A stretch of DNA of 64,000 nt, taken from assembly GCA_002715505.1 (NCBI GenBank), contig PAZF01000017.1:1-64000 (forward strand). The letters are read 5' to 3'. The notes under the pieces are model-generated. The model did no database searches. It had not been told where the DNA came from and worked only from the letters and a program-made list of their open reading frames with translations. The position numbers and the translations under genes were made by a program. Shown in pieces: positions 32,740 to 42,981 of this stretch; the stretch's first letter is position 1; each line of letters begins with the position of its first letter. This DNA comes from Candidatus Pelagibacterales bacterium (GTDB lineage Bacteria; Pseudomonadota; Alphaproteobacteria; TMED109).

Positions 32740-33440
32740 TTTTTTGCTATTTGCCTTGCCAAAATAGTTGTAAAGTCATTAATAAAAATTTCTAATTTAC
32801 TACTATAATTATTAGTATCTCCTGAAATCTTATTATAAAAAATTACAGCAGGAATTGCAGCTAAAAGGCCAAGCGCAGTTGCTAGGAGAGCTTCTGCAAT
32901 ACCTGGGGCAACTATTGCAAGTGAAGTATTCTTAGCTGTAGCAATTGATTGAAAACTATTCATAATTCCCCAAACAGTTCCAAACAGTCCTATAAAAGGA
33001 GCAGATGAGCCTGTAGTGGCTAAGAAATTTGTATTTTTTTCAATGGCTTCCATCTCCTTGTTAAGCGTAGACCCCATGGTTCTTTCCAAGCGTCTTTCTA
33101 AAGTTTGAACATCAATATTATTAATACTCTTATTTTTTGTGGCTAACTCCCATTCTTTAATTCCCGCAAAGAAAACTGCCTCATAAGGGTGAGAAGGACT
33201 ATTGCCTATTGCGTCTTTTATTTGATCTATTTTAATTCCTGACCAAAAATTATTTTCAAAATTCAAGGCCTCTTTTTTCAAGCTTTTAATTTTAGTAAGT
33301 TTTTCAAATATTATAGCCCAGCAAAATATTGATAACATTAGTAATAGCAGCATTACTATTCTTACAACTAAGTCAGCTTGTAAAATTAATCCCCAAATAC
33401 TTATATCTATATTATCTGTCACGGAAATAGTTTCATTCAT
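32736..33440 (-). CDS. tolQ: TolQ proton channel
   Basis: GSSAPFIGLFGTVWGIMNSF; GIAEALLATALGLLAAIPAV. Confidence 0.96.
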   Translation of the reverse strand: MNETISVTDNIDISIWGLILQADLVVRIVMLLLLMLSIFCWAIIFEKLTKIKSLKKEALNFENNFWSGIKIDQIKDAIGNSPSHPYEAVFFAGIKEWELATKNKSINNIDVQTLERRLERTMGSTLNKEMEAIEKNTNFLATTGSSAPFIGLFGTVWGIMNSFQSIATAKNTSLAIVAPGIAEALLATALGLLAAIPAVIFYNKISGDTNNYSSKLEIFINDFTTILARQIAKK

Positions 33441-33859
33441 AATGTCTCCTTTCCTGTCATTTTTAAAGTATAATATATTTTATCATTCATCCTACAGATT
33501 TTTCCATTATTATTTATACAGCAGACTGTTGCTAATATCTTTGCAATAATATTTTTATTTTTATAAATTAATTGTTTAAAAATTACTTTAGCTTTATTTA
33601 AATCTTGAACAATAGTTTTAATAACCAGCAAGTCATCTAAGCAAGCAAAATTGATGTAATCAATTTGTAATGATTTAACAACAAAAACTATTCCATACTT
33701 ATCTTTTATTTTTTTTTGCTCTAAATTATTCTTTCTAAGGAATTCAGTTCTGCTTCTTTCAGCAAAATTTAAATATTTAGAATGGTACACGATTCCACCT
33801 GAGTCTGTATCCTCATAATAAACCCTAACTTTTAATCTATGTTGCTTTTTAAAATACAT
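33437..33859 (-). CDS. ybgC: acyl-CoA thioesterase YbgC
   Basis: VRVYYEDTDSGGIVYHSKYLNFAERSRTEFLR. Confidence 0.95.
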   Translation of the reverse strand: MYFKKQHRLKVRVYYEDTDSGGIVYHSKYLNFAERSRTEFLRKNNLEQKKIKDKYGIVFVVKSLQIDYINFACLDDLLVIKTIVQDLNKAKVIFKQLIYKNKNIIAKILATVCCINNNGKICRMNDKIYYTLKMTGKETL

Positions 33860-33863
33860 AAAT

Positions 33864-34337
33864 TTAATTTTGAAATTTAGATATCCAATATAAAGCTAAA
33901 AGAGAGGCTTCAGCGATTCCATCATTAGTTTTTTTTTCCCAAACCTCATTATTTCCAAATTTTAATCTAGCCATATCTAAACTGTCTTGTTTTGAGGCTC
34001 CGATTCCTAGATATTTTTTCCATACTACTGGTGCTACATAATCAACTCTTTTTGCTAATAAATAAGCTAAGGATTCTAACGCTCCAAAGCTCCTCCCAAA
34101 TTGAAAGCTAGAGGTCACGCCCTGTCTTGGCATTGCATGAACTTTTTCTATAATTGAAACATCTATTTCAAAAACCTTTATTGACTCATATATTTTTTTG
34201 ATATCAATTATTTTCTTTCCATACATGCTTATAGTAGGCATTTTGAGAAAAAATATTATTTGAGGTAATTTATTATTTTTTGTTTCCAGTATAGATATAC
34301 CACCTGTAGATCCTGGATCTAATCCCATTATGATCAT
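33864..34337 (-). CDS. RuvC-like (phage-type) Holliday junction resolvase fold protein
   Basis: MGLDPGSTGGISIL, IIEKVHAMPRQGVTSSFQFGRSFGALE, VVWKKYLG, NDGIAEASLLALYW; RNase H-fold acidic residues apparently present. Confidence 0.85.
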   Translation of the reverse strand: MIIMGLDPGSTGGISILETKNNKLPQIIFFLKMPTISMYGKKIIDIKKIYESIKVFEIDVSIIEKVHAMPRQGVTSSFQFGRSFGALESLAYLLAKRVDYVAPVVWKKYLGIGASKQDSLDMARLKFGNNEVWEKKTNDGIAEASLLALYWISKFQN

Positions 34338-34364
34338 TCTTTTCCTGCTATTCTATTTATATTT

Positions 34365-35117
34365 TTAATCATTTTGAAATTTTTTTAAATTATCCTCAGA
34401 TATATTTATATTAGTATAGACGGATTGTATATCATCATTTTCTTCTAATGAATCTATTATATTAAATATTTTTTTAGCATCATCTAAGTCTATTTCAATC
34501 AAGTTGATAGGGTTCCAAACCAGTTTAGCTTTAACAGGATCAATGTACTTTTTTTCAAGCAAGTTCCTAAGACTGCCAAAGTCATCTGGTTTACATAATA
34601 CTTTAAAAATATTTTCTTCCTCTAAAATATCTATTGCTCCATTTTCTATTGCAAAGTTTATAACTTCGTCTTTACTATCCAAATTGTTATTAAAAGAGAT
34701 TTCTCCTACTTGTTCAAAATTAAAGGATACGGAGCCTGTTTCTCCAAGATTTCCTCCATTTTTGGTTAAAATAGATCTGACTTCTGAAGCAGTTCTATTT
34801 TTATTATCAGTAAGTGTTTCAATTATAATAGCGATACCTTTATTTCCAAACCCTTCATACCTCATTTCCAAATAATTATTAGAGGAGTCTTGTGAACTTG
34901 CCTTAAGCAATGCTTTTTTAATTTTATCATTAGGCATATTTTCGCTTCTAGCATTTATTATTGCATTTCTAAGTCTAGGATTTTGTTTAGGATCAGATAA
35001 TCCAGTTTTTGCTGCAACTGTTATTTCTCTAGCAAGTTTTGCAAAAATTTTAGCTCTTTTAGCATCTTGAGCTCCTTTTCTGTACATTATATTTTTAAAC
35101 TGTGAATGCCCGGCCAT
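34365..35117 (-). CDS. yebC: YebC/PmpR family protein
   Basis: MAGHSQFKNIMYRKGAQDAKRAKIFAKLAREI; RNAIINARSENMPNDKIKKA. Confidence 0.97.
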   Translation of the reverse strand: MAGHSQFKNIMYRKGAQDAKRAKIFAKLAREITVAAKTGLSDPKQNPRLRNAIINARSENMPNDKIKKALLKASSQDSSNNYLEMRYEGFGNKGIAIIIETLTDNKNRTASEVRSILTKNGGNLGETGSVSFNFEQVGEISFNNNLDSKDEVINFAIENGAIDILEEENIFKVLCKPDDFGSLRNLLEKKYIDPVKAKLVWNPINLIEIDLDDAKKIFNIIDSLEENDDIQSVYTNINISEDNLKKFQND

Positions 35118-35120
35118 TAT

Positions 35121-35954
35121 TTATTCCTTTTTGAAAAAATTATCTTTAGGTATCTTATTTTCAAGAACTGTGCCTATTATTATTTGTTCTGCAAGAGATG
35201 ATAATCCATCATTTTTTTTCACTTTTATTAATGCACCACATAGAGTCGCATTATTTTTTGATGCGTAGATTTTTTTAAAACTATTTTTAACTTCAAATTT
35301 CTCAATCCAATTGTTTTTATTTCCTCCTATTACAGAATCGTAGTCACCACACATACCAGTATCAGTTTGAAATGCTGTACCATTTGGTAAAACTCTTAGG
35401 TCAGAGGTAGGTACATGAGTATGAGTTCCTAGTACCGCAGTTACTTTTCCATCTAGCATGTAAGCGAATGCTTGCTTTTCTGAAGCAACTTCTCCATGTA
35501 AATCTATAAATATTGCATCACAATCTTTTTTAAGTTTTATATTTTCCAATAATTTTTTAATTTCAAAAAAAGCATTATCTGCTTTTTGCATAAAAAGATT
35601 ACATAAAATATTTATTACTATAATTTTATTACCTAATTTGTCTTTGAAAACACCTAACCCACTTCCTGGATTTTTTTTTGGATAATTTAACGGTCTTAAA
35701 AGTCTATTTTGTTTAGCTATATAGGGTATTATTTTTTCCTGATCCCATATATGATTTCCAGAACTAATGACATCAATTCCTAGATCAAATAACTTTTCAC
35801 ATAAACCAGGTGTGATGCCGTACCCATCAGCCAGATTTTCTCCGTTTGCAATCACAAAGCTAACGTTGTACTTATTTAAAATATTAGCCAGATTTTTTTC
35901 AAGAAATGGTAATATATTTTCGCCTACTAAATCTCCTAAAAAAAGTACGTTCAT
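35121..35954 (-). CDS. YmdB-family metallophosphoesterase
   Basis: VLFLGDLVGENI, FVIANGENLADGYGIT, ISSGNHIWDQ, LGTHTHVPTSDLRVLPNGTAFQTDTGMCG. Confidence 0.93.
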   Translation of the reverse strand: MNVLFLGDLVGENILPFLEKNLANILNKYNVSFVIANGENLADGYGITPGLCEKLFDLGIDVISSGNHIWDQEKIIPYIAKQNRLLRPLNYPKKNPGSGLGVFKDKLGNKIIVINILCNLFMQKADNAFFEIKKLLENIKLKKDCDAIFIDLHGEVASEKQAFAYMLDGKVTAVLGTHTHVPTSDLRVLPNGTAFQTDTGMCGDYDSVIGGNKNNWIEKFEVKNSFKKIYASKNNATLCGALIKVKKNDGLSSLAEQIIIGTVLENKIPKDNFFKKE

Positions 35955-36532
35955 TAAATTTTTACTTCTATTATTTTTACAAAAGCATCAGTCACTATTG
36001 CATTAAGTTTTAAGTCATGTTTCTCAAAAGGTAAAGCGCTAAAGCTTAATTCATTATAATTGTAACCTACGTAGATTTTAGATTTATTATTATAATAATA
36101 TTTGTCATAAAAGCCTTTTCCATAACCAACCCTATTTCCATAACAATCTAATGCCAAAGCAGGAGTAATAATGATATCTGGTGTAATAGTTTTTAACTTT
36201 TGACTAGGTGAATAAAACTTGTATCTGGAATAGTATAGTTTATCCTTTGGTCCCCATTGCTTAAATAACATTTTATTATCAATAATTATTGGTAAAGCTA
36301 CTGAGATTTTTTTTTTCATTAGATAGGTAATTAGGGGTCTAGTATCTATTTCCGAATTTATAGGCCAGTAGCAACCTACAGATTTTAAAAGGTTTACATT
36401 GAAATACTGTATAAAGTTTTTCATTACACTAAATGATCTGTAATATTTATAGATTCCCAGTAATTTTCTTATTCTGATACTTTGTTTTCTAATTTGACTC
36501 TTAGTTTGGAAATTATTTTTCTCTTTTAACAT
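35954..36532 (-). CDS. 5-formyltetrahydrofolate cyclo-ligase
   Basis: CYWPINSEIDTRPL, IITPALALDCYGNRVGYGKGFYDKYY. Confidence 0.92.
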   Translation of the reverse strand: MLKEKNNFQTKSQIRKQSIRIRKLLGIYKYYRSFSVMKNFIQYFNVNLLKSVGCYWPINSEIDTRPLITYLMKKKISVALPIIIDNKMLFKQWGPKDKLYYSRYKFYSPSQKLKTITPDIIITPALALDCYGNRVGYGKGFYDKYYYNNKSKIYVGYNYNELSFSALPFEKHDLKLNAIVTDAFVKIIEVKI

Positions 36533-36797
36533 TAATCGTGCTAACTACTGATTCTATTTTATTTGCAGTTTGTTTAATTATTTCTTCCATTTTATCTTGA
36601 TTTTCATCAAATTTATCAAGTAAAACTAATGTTGCTAATAGAATCATACGAGCTTCTCCCAATTGTCCTATTTTATTCGCTAATAGTTTTACTTCATTAT
36701 CAATTTTAGATGATAATAATTTTATCCTTTCTTCTTCTCCATCTTTGCATGATATTCTGTAGGTCCTACTATTTATTATTATGTCTACATCAGCCAA
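36513..36797 (-). CDS. zapA: cell division protein ZapA
   Basis: INSRTYRISCKDGEEERIKLLSSKIDNEV; adjacent to fau-type gene. Confidence 0.9.
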   Translation of the reverse strand: MADVDIIINSRTYRISCKDGEEERIKLLSSKIDNEVKLLANKIGQLGEARMILLATLVLLDKFDENQDKMEEIIKQTANKIESVVSTINVKREK

Positions 36798-36798
36798 T

Positions 36799-37026
36799 TT
36801 ATTTTCTCTTATTCATACTATCAGAATTTATTTTTTCAATTTCAATAATGATCTGATTAATCAATTCAATAGTTTCAATTTTAATATTTTTATTTTTCTT
36901 AATTTGATCTTCTAATTTATTTATAATAGCTAAATTTTCATTAGCTTCTTTGACTAAATCACTGTTTCTCATTAAAATTTCCAATGAGTCATCAATTTTT
37001 TTTAGATATTTTGCTATCTTGCTCAT
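36799..37026 (-). CDS. small coiled-coil protein (possible DUF4164-type zapA neighbour)
   Basis: 75 aa predominantly helical ORF abutting zapA. Confidence 0.6.
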   Translation of the reverse strand: MSKIAKYLKKIDDSLEILMRNSDLVKEANENLAIINKLEDQIKKNKNIKIETIELINQIIIEIEKINSDSMNKRK

Positions 37027-37099
37027 ATTATTATAGAAAAATTATTTTTTATCTAATAATAAATATAATTGTTTAAGTTATAAAAATAAATAATTATTC

Positions 37100-37128
37100 T
37101 TGTGACTTTTAAACAAAGAAACTATAAG
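37100..37128 (+). promoter_or_regulatory. candidate sigma-70 promoter of tkt-gap-pgk operon
   Basis: TTGTGA - 17 bp - TATAAG, ending 29 bp upstream of tkt ATG in the only sizeable intergenic nearby. Confidence 0.45.
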
Positions 37129-37157
37129 TATTAATATCAGAAATTTTATCAAAAATT

Positions 37158-39143
37158 ATGAAGTTTACAGAGAAAGATAAAAAAAAATATTCTTTGATGG
37201 CTAATGCTATAAGATTTTTATCTATAGATGCTGTAGAAAAAGCGAAGTCAGGGCATCCTGGAATGCCAATGGGAATGGCTGAAGTAGCAACTATTTTATT
37301 TGCATTACATCTAAATTTTTATTCAAAAGATCCCAAATGGAAAAATAGGGATAGATTTATACTATCAGCTGGACACGGTTCCATGCTTATTTATTCTATT
37401 TTATATCTTTTAGGATATGAAGGGATAACATTAAATGATATAAAGAATTTTAGAAAAATTGGTTACCCTACAGCCGGTCATCCTGAAGTAAATGAAATAC
37501 CAGGAATAGAAACTACGACAGGACCTTTAGGACAAGGCTTAGCAAATGCAGTAGGTATCGCAATATCTGAAAAGATCATTAGAAATAAGCTAGGTAAGGA
37601 TAGTTTCAATCATTTTACATATGTATTAGTAGGAGATGGATGTATAATGGAAGGTATTAGTCATGAGGCCGCTTCTTTAGCAGGTCACTTATCTTTATCA
37701 AATTTGATCGTGCTTTACGATGACAATGAAATTTCAATAGATGGCCCAACTTCTCTAACAATGTCTGATAAAACACTAGAAAGGTTTTCATCCTATGGCT
37801 GGCACACTGAAAACATTGATGGATACGATTTAGATGCTATTAATTCTGCCATAGAAAATGCAAAAAAAGATAATCGTCCATCAATAATAAGTTGCAAAAC
37901 TCTTATAGGATATGGATCACCCAATAAACAGGGTACTGCCGGAAGTCATGGATCACCGTTAGGAGAAAAAGAAGTTAAGTTAGTAAGGGAGTCAATGAAT
38001 TGGAACTACCAACCTTTTGAAATTCCTGAAGATATTATTGAATTTTGGAGAATATCAGGTTTAAGGAATAAAGAGGTATATGAAAGTTGGATTATTAAGA
38101 ATGAGAATAAATTAAAGGATTTTCAAATTAGCAAAGATGATTTTATAGAAAAAGTTATAAATGCAAGAAAAAAAAGTAGTAAATTCTTTGCTGAAAATAA
38201 GTCAGAAATGGCAACAAGAAAGTCTAGTGAAATTGTAATATCGCATCTTATGAATAATAATCTAAACCTACTAGGTGGATCAGCAGACCTCACAGGTTCA
38301 AACAATACCTACGTAAAACAAATGAAAGTCCTAGACAAAAAGAATTTTACAGGAAATTATATTCATTGGGGTGTAAGAGAACATTGCATGGCAGCGGCCA
38401 TGAATGGGATTTCCCTGCATGGATTTTTCGTTCCATATGGTGGAACTTTCTTAGTTTTTAGTGATTATTGTAGGCCTGCTTTAAGATTAGCCGCATTGAT
38501 GAAACAAAAAGTAGTTTTTGTATTTACTCATGACTCTATTGGTTTAGGAGAAGATGGTCCTACACACCAACCAGTTGAACATTTATCTTCTTTGAGAGTG
38601 ATTCCTAATCTAAATATTTTTAGACCAGCTGACTCTATAGAAACCTCAGAATGTTGGGAGTTGGCTTTGTTAAGTGATAGCCGTCCGTCTGTTATTGCAT
38701 TATCTAGACAAAACCTGCCTCTTCTAAGGTGTAAAAATGATAATTTTGAAATAAATTTAAGTAAAAAAGGAGCGTATATTTTAATTGATAAAGAGAACCC
38801 GCATGTTACTATTATTGCCTCAGGATCTGAAGTTGCTTTAGCAAAAAAAGTTAGTGAAGAATTAGTTAATAAACAAATACATATTAGAGTAGTTTCTATG
38901 CCATCTATGGAATTATTTGACCAACAAAATCACAATTATAAATCATTAATTTTAGATAAAACTAAGAATATTTTTTTAGAGGCAGGATCAATGCAGTCAT
39001 GGAATAAATGGATGAGAAATGATGACGTTTTTATAGGGTTAGATGATTTTGGAGCATCTGGTCCAGGAGAAGATGTATATAAACACTTTAAAATATCTAT
39101 AGAAAGAATTAAAGAAGAAATAGCTAAAATTATTAAAAAATAA
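37158..39143 (+). CDS. tkt: transketolase
   Basis: SGHPGMPMGMAEVA, VGDGCIMEGISHEAASLAGH, GLGEDGPTHQPVEHL. Confidence 0.98.
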   Translation: MKFTEKDKKKYSLMANAIRFLSIDAVEKAKSGHPGMPMGMAEVATILFALHLNFYSKDPKWKNRDRFILSAGHGSMLIYSILYLLGYEGITLNDIKNFRKIGYPTAGHPEVNEIPGIETTTGPLGQGLANAVGIAISEKIIRNKLGKDSFNHFTYVLVGDGCIMEGISHEAASLAGHLSLSNLIVLYDDNEISIDGPTSLTMSDKTLERFSSYGWHTENIDGYDLDAINSAIENAKKDNRPSIISCKTLIGYGSPNKQGTAGSHGSPLGEKEVKLVRESMNWNYQPFEIPEDIIEFWRISGLRNKEVYESWIIKNENKLKDFQISKDDFIEKVINARKKSSKFFAENKSEMATRKSSEIVISHLMNNNLNLLGGSADLTGSNNTYVKQMKVLDKKNFTGNYIHWGVREHCMAAAMNGISLHGFFVPYGGTFLVFSDYCRPALRLAALMKQKVVFVFTHDSIGLGEDGPTHQPVEHLSSLRVIPNLNIFRPADSIETSECWELALLSDSRPSVIALSRQNLPLLRCKNDNFEINLSKKGAYILIDKENPHVTIIASGSEVALAKKVSEELVNKQIHIRVVSMPSMELFDQQNHNYKSLILDKTKNIFLEAGSMQSWNKWMRNDDVFIGLDDFGASGPGEDVYKHFKISIERIKEEIAKIIKK

Positions 39144-39166
39144 AATGATAAAAGCAGGAGTTAAAA

Positions 39167-40171
39167 ATGATTAATGTTGGAATTAATGGGTTTGGAAGAA
39201 TTGGAAGACTAGTTTTGAGAGCTTCTTTAGAAAAACTTGATAAAAAAATTAGAGTAGTTGCAATTAATGATATTGGAAATATAAATCAAAATGTTCACCT
39301 TTTTAAATATGACACTGTACATGGAAAGATAAGTCATAAGACAGAAATCAAAGATAATAATATGCTAGTTGATGGCAATCAAATTTCTTTCTTTGATAAT
39401 AGAGCTCCTGAAGAAATTCCTTGGAACAAAAATGATGTAGATATAGTTTTGGAATGTACAGGACTTTTTACGAATGCAGAAAAAGCAAAAGGGCATTTAA
39501 ATAACAATGTTAAAAAAGTATTAATTTCGGCTCCATCTAGTAATGCTGACATAACGGTAGTTCATGGAGTGAATGATAAATCCATTAAAGAAAATCATAA
39601 TATTGTTTCTAATGCATCATGCACGACAAATTGCTTAGCTCCTGTTGCTAAAGTTATAAATGAGAAATTTATAATTAATGCAGGTTTTATGACAACTGTT
39701 CACTCATTTACATCAGATCAAAAAATTCTAGACTCTATTCACTCAGATCTTAGAAGAGCAAGAACAGCAGGAAGCTCAATGATACCTACATCAACTGGTG
39801 CTGCAAAAGCTGTAGGGCTAGTTTTACCAGAACTAAATGGAAAGTTAGACGGAACTGCAGTAAGAATTCCAACTCCTAATGTTTCTATGATTGATTTTAC
39901 CTTTCAGTCTCAGAAAAAATTATCGATAGATTCTATAAATAATGTGATATACGAAAGTTCACTTAATGAATTTAAAAATATAATTGAGTATAATACAGAA
40001 CCACTAGTTTCTATAGATTTCAATCATAACCCAGCTAGTTCAATATTTGACGCAACTCAAACACAAGTCGTAGGAGATAACTTTGGAAGAATATTAGCTT
40101 GGTATGACAATGAGTGGGGTTTCTCAAATAGAATGATAGACGTTTGCAGTAGGCTTGGAAATTATCTATGA
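39167..40171 (+). CDS. gap: type I glyceraldehyde-3-phosphate dehydrogenase
   Basis: INGFGRIGRLVLRA; SNASCTTNCLAPVAK; WYDNEWGFSNRM. Confidence 0.98.
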   Translation: MINVGINGFGRIGRLVLRASLEKLDKKIRVVAINDIGNINQNVHLFKYDTVHGKISHKTEIKDNNMLVDGNQISFFDNRAPEEIPWNKNDVDIVLECTGLFTNAEKAKGHLNNNVKKVLISAPSSNADITVVHGVNDKSIKENHNIVSNASCTTNCLAPVAKVINEKFIINAGFMTTVHSFTSDQKILDSIHSDLRRARTAGSSMIPTSTGAAKAVGLVLPELNGKLDGTAVRIPTPNVSMIDFTFQSQKKLSIDSINNVIYESSLNEFKNIIEYNTEPLVSIDFNHNPASSIFDATQTQVVGDNFGRILAWYDNEWGFSNRMIDVCSRLGNYL

Positions 40172-41364
40172 ATCTCAAAACCCTAGATAATTTAGATCTC
40201 AAAGGAAAAAGAGTTTTACTTAGATGTGATTTAAACGTTCCATTTGATTTGGAAGGAAAAGTTTTAGATAGTACAAAAATAGAAAGACACAAACTTACTA
40301 TAGATGAATTAATACATAAGCAAGCTAAAATAATAATAATTTCTCATTTAGGGCGACCAAAAGGAAGCTATCAAGAAAACTTATCTTTGAAAAAGGTATT
40401 AAAAGTTTTTGCCAATAAAATAAAAGTTTCTCAAGTAACAGTTATGCCTTTTTGCAAACCTGATATTCTTAAAAAAGTTATTAATGACGTTAGTGGAGGT
40501 ACTATCACTTTTATGGAAAATATTAGATTTCACCCTGAGGAAGAAAAAAATGACGAGAAATTTGCAAAAGAATTAGCTGAATGTGCTGATTATTTTGTTA
40601 ATGATTCATTTTCAGTTTCTCATAGAAAGCATGTTTCTACCTATGGATTATCAAAATTTTTACCTACAGTGGTGGGAAGATATCTAGAATTAGAAATAAG
40701 GATGTTAGATAAAATATTTAACAATATGAACAAGCCAGTTATGGCAGTTATAGGAGGATCAAAAATTTCAACTAAGATAATTTTATTAAATAATTTATTA
40801 AAAAAAGTTGATAAATTAGTAATAGGTGGAGCAATGGCAAATACTTTTTTAGCTGCAAAAAATTTTAGTGTTGGAAATTCTTTGATAGAGAAAGATAAAG
40901 TTTATATAGCAAAAGATATATTGCTCAAAGCAAAACAAGAAAATTGTGACTTAATTCTTCCTCAAGATGTTATTGTAGCAAAAGGTATCAATGAGGTAGA
41001 CGGTATAAAAAATGTAGGAGTTGATGAAATTGAGGAAGGTTTTTCAGTTTTTGATATAGGAGAAAAATCCATTGAAAAAATTAGCAATGAGATGGCCTCT
41101 TGTAAAACTGTTTTTTGGAATGGACCTTTAGGATTATATGAACAAGAACCTTTTGATAATTCTACCAATGTGATAGGTAGAACAGCAGCAATCTTAACAA
41201 AAGGTAATATTATTACTTCTGTAGTAGGAGGTGGAGATACAGTTGCTGCTTTAAATAAAAAAAACTTAACAGGTGGTTTTTCTTTTGTGTCAATAGCCGG
41301 AGGAGCACTAGTTGAATGGTTAGAGGGAAAAACTCTTCCTGGATTGGAGTTTTTATCAAATTAA
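40168..41364 (+). CDS. pgk: phosphoglycerate kinase
   Basis: GKRVLLRCDLNVPFD, ISHLGRPKG, FWNGPLGLYE, VVGGGDTVAAL. Confidence 0.98.
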   Translation: MNLKTLDNLDLKGKRVLLRCDLNVPFDLEGKVLDSTKIERHKLTIDELIHKQAKIIIISHLGRPKGSYQENLSLKKVLKVFANKIKVSQVTVMPFCKPDILKKVINDVSGGTITFMENIRFHPEEEKNDEKFAKELAECADYFVNDSFSVSHRKHVSTYGLSKFLPTVVGRYLELEIRMLDKIFNNMNKPVMAVIGGSKISTKIILLNNLLKKVDKLVIGGAMANTFLAAKNFSVGNSLIEKDKVYIAKDILLKAKQENCDLILPQDVIVAKGINEVDGIKNVGVDEIEEGFSVFDIGEKSIEKISNEMASCKTVFWNGPLGLYEQEPFDNSTNVIGRTAAILTKGNIITSVVGGGDTVAALNKKNLTGGFSFVSIAGGALVEWLEGKTLPGLEFLSN

Positions 41365-41382
41365 TAACTTAGGAGATAAGAA

Positions 41383-42297
41383 ATGGTTTATACAAGTAAA
41401 GTTATGAAAATTTTAAATAACTATGAAAATACAAATGCAGGAATTAAAGCAAACTTAGGAAGAATATTAACACATGGTTCTTTAGGAGGTACAGGAAGGT
41501 TGCTAATACTTCCAGTAGACCAGGGTCATGAGCACGGACCAGATAAGTCTTTTTTTGTAAATCCCGAAGCATATGACCCTGATTACCATTATCAACTTGC
41601 TATAGAAGCAAAATTAAGTGCATATGCAGCACCCTATGGTTTTCTAGAATCAGGAGCAGAACGTTTTGCTGGTCAAATACCTACTATTTTAAAGATGAAT
41701 AGTTCTAATGGATTAAATGACCAAAAATATCAATCAGTAAACGGAAGTGTAAAAGATGCATTAAGGCTTGGTTGTAGCGCTGTAGGTTTTACTATATACC
41801 CTGGATCAGAATATCAATACGATATGATAGAGGAATTTAAAGAAATTTCACAGGAGGCATCGGAGTTTGGACTTCCATCAGTTTTATGGTCTTATCCCAG
41901 AGGAGGAAAAATATCAAAAGAAGGTGAGACCTCTCTAGATATAATTGGTTATGCAGCACACATAGCCGCACAACTTGGTGCACACATTATAAAAGTAAAA
42001 CCACCTAGTACAAATGTAGAAAATAAAGATATAAAAAATATTTTTAATAATAAAAAAATCGATTTTAACTTATTATCAAGTAGAATATCACATATTAAAA
42101 AGTGCGCTTTTAATAATAAAAGAATTGTGGTTTTTTCAGGAGGTAACTCAAAAAATACTAATGACCTTTTAGACGAAATTAAGCAAATAAAATTAGGTGG
42201 AGGAAACGGTTCTATTATAGGAAGAAATACTTTTCAGAGACCAAGAGAGGAGGCTCTAAATTTATTAAGAGAAATAATTTCAATTTATAAAAGTTAA
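41383..42297 (+). CDS. class I fructose-bisphosphate aldolase (DhnA/FbaB type)
   Basis: LLILPVDQGHEHGP, VLWSYPRGG, HIIKVKPPS, VVFSGGNS. Confidence 0.93.
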   Translation: MVYTSKVMKILNNYENTNAGIKANLGRILTHGSLGGTGRLLILPVDQGHEHGPDKSFFVNPEAYDPDYHYQLAIEAKLSAYAAPYGFLESGAERFAGQIPTILKMNSSNGLNDQKYQSVNGSVKDALRLGCSAVGFTIYPGSEYQYDMIEEFKEISQEASEFGLPSVLWSYPRGGKISKEGETSLDIIGYAAHIAAQLGAHIIKVKPPSTNVENKDIKNIFNNKKIDFNLLSSRISHIKKCAFNNKRIVVFSGGNSKNTNDLLDEIKQIKLGGGNGSIIGRNTFQRPREEALNLLREIISIYKS

Positions 42298-42315
42298 AGA
42301 TAAAGGAAAAATAAA

Positions 42316-42951
42316 ATTAAAAAGTTAAAAAAACCGGAAATTTATTTGATATCACCAAACAATATTGAATTTAAAAGTTTTGCAAATGACTTTCAAAATA
42401 TTGTTGCTTTAAAAATTTTAAAAGTTTTTCAACTAAGAGTCAAAACGGCTAGCGACGAAACTTTAATTAATTTGATTAACTTCATATTTCCTTTATGTAA
42501 AAAAAATAATATTAAATTTATAATAAATGATAGGCCAGATATTGCAAAAATTTTTGATTTAGATGGAGTTCATGTAGGAAAAGAAGATCCTGGTATTGGC
42601 TATTGTAGAAAATTATTAGGGAAAAATAAAATAGTTGGAATTAGTTGTTATAGTTCAAATTTCCTAGCTAATAATGCTCAAATTTTCGGAGCAAGTTATA
42701 TTGCTTTTGGATCTTTTTTTAAAACAAAAACTAAAGAAAAAACTAATAAAGTTTTTAGACCAAACATTATTGCTTGGAATAAAGTTAAAAAAATCCCTTC
42801 TGTTGCAATAGGAGGAATTAATTATAGAAATTTTTTTAGATTAAGAAATTTAGGTTTGGACTATGTAGCAGTATCCTCAACAATATGGAAATCAAAATTA
42901 AGGCCTGATTTATCATTAAAAAAAATTAAAAACTTAATTGACAATTTTTAG
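42316..42951 (+). CDS. thiE: thiamine phosphate synthase; start uncertain (ATT 42316 or TTG 42346)
   Basis: KPEIYLISP start region, NDRPDIAKIFDLDGVHVGKED, YIAFGSFFKTKTK, VAIGGI. Confidence 0.85.
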   Translation: MKKLKKPEIYLISPNNIEFKSFANDFQNIVALKILKVFQLRVKTASDETLINLINFIFPLCKKNNIKFIINDRPDIAKIFDLDGVHVGKEDPGIGYCRKLLGKNKIVGISCYSSNFLANNAQIFGASYIAFGSFFKTKTKEKTNKVFRPNIIAWNKVKKIPSVAIGGINYRNFFRLRNLGLDYVAVSSTIWKSKLRPDLSLKKIKNLIDNF

Positions 42952-42981
42952 TTAAACATTGATTATCTAAATATTTAACTT

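Noticed and set aside
36513-36532. Possible 6S RNA between zapA and the 5-formyl-THF cyclo-ligase gene, as in many proteobacteria
   Set aside because: The two genes overlap by 20 bp, so no RNA gene fits there.
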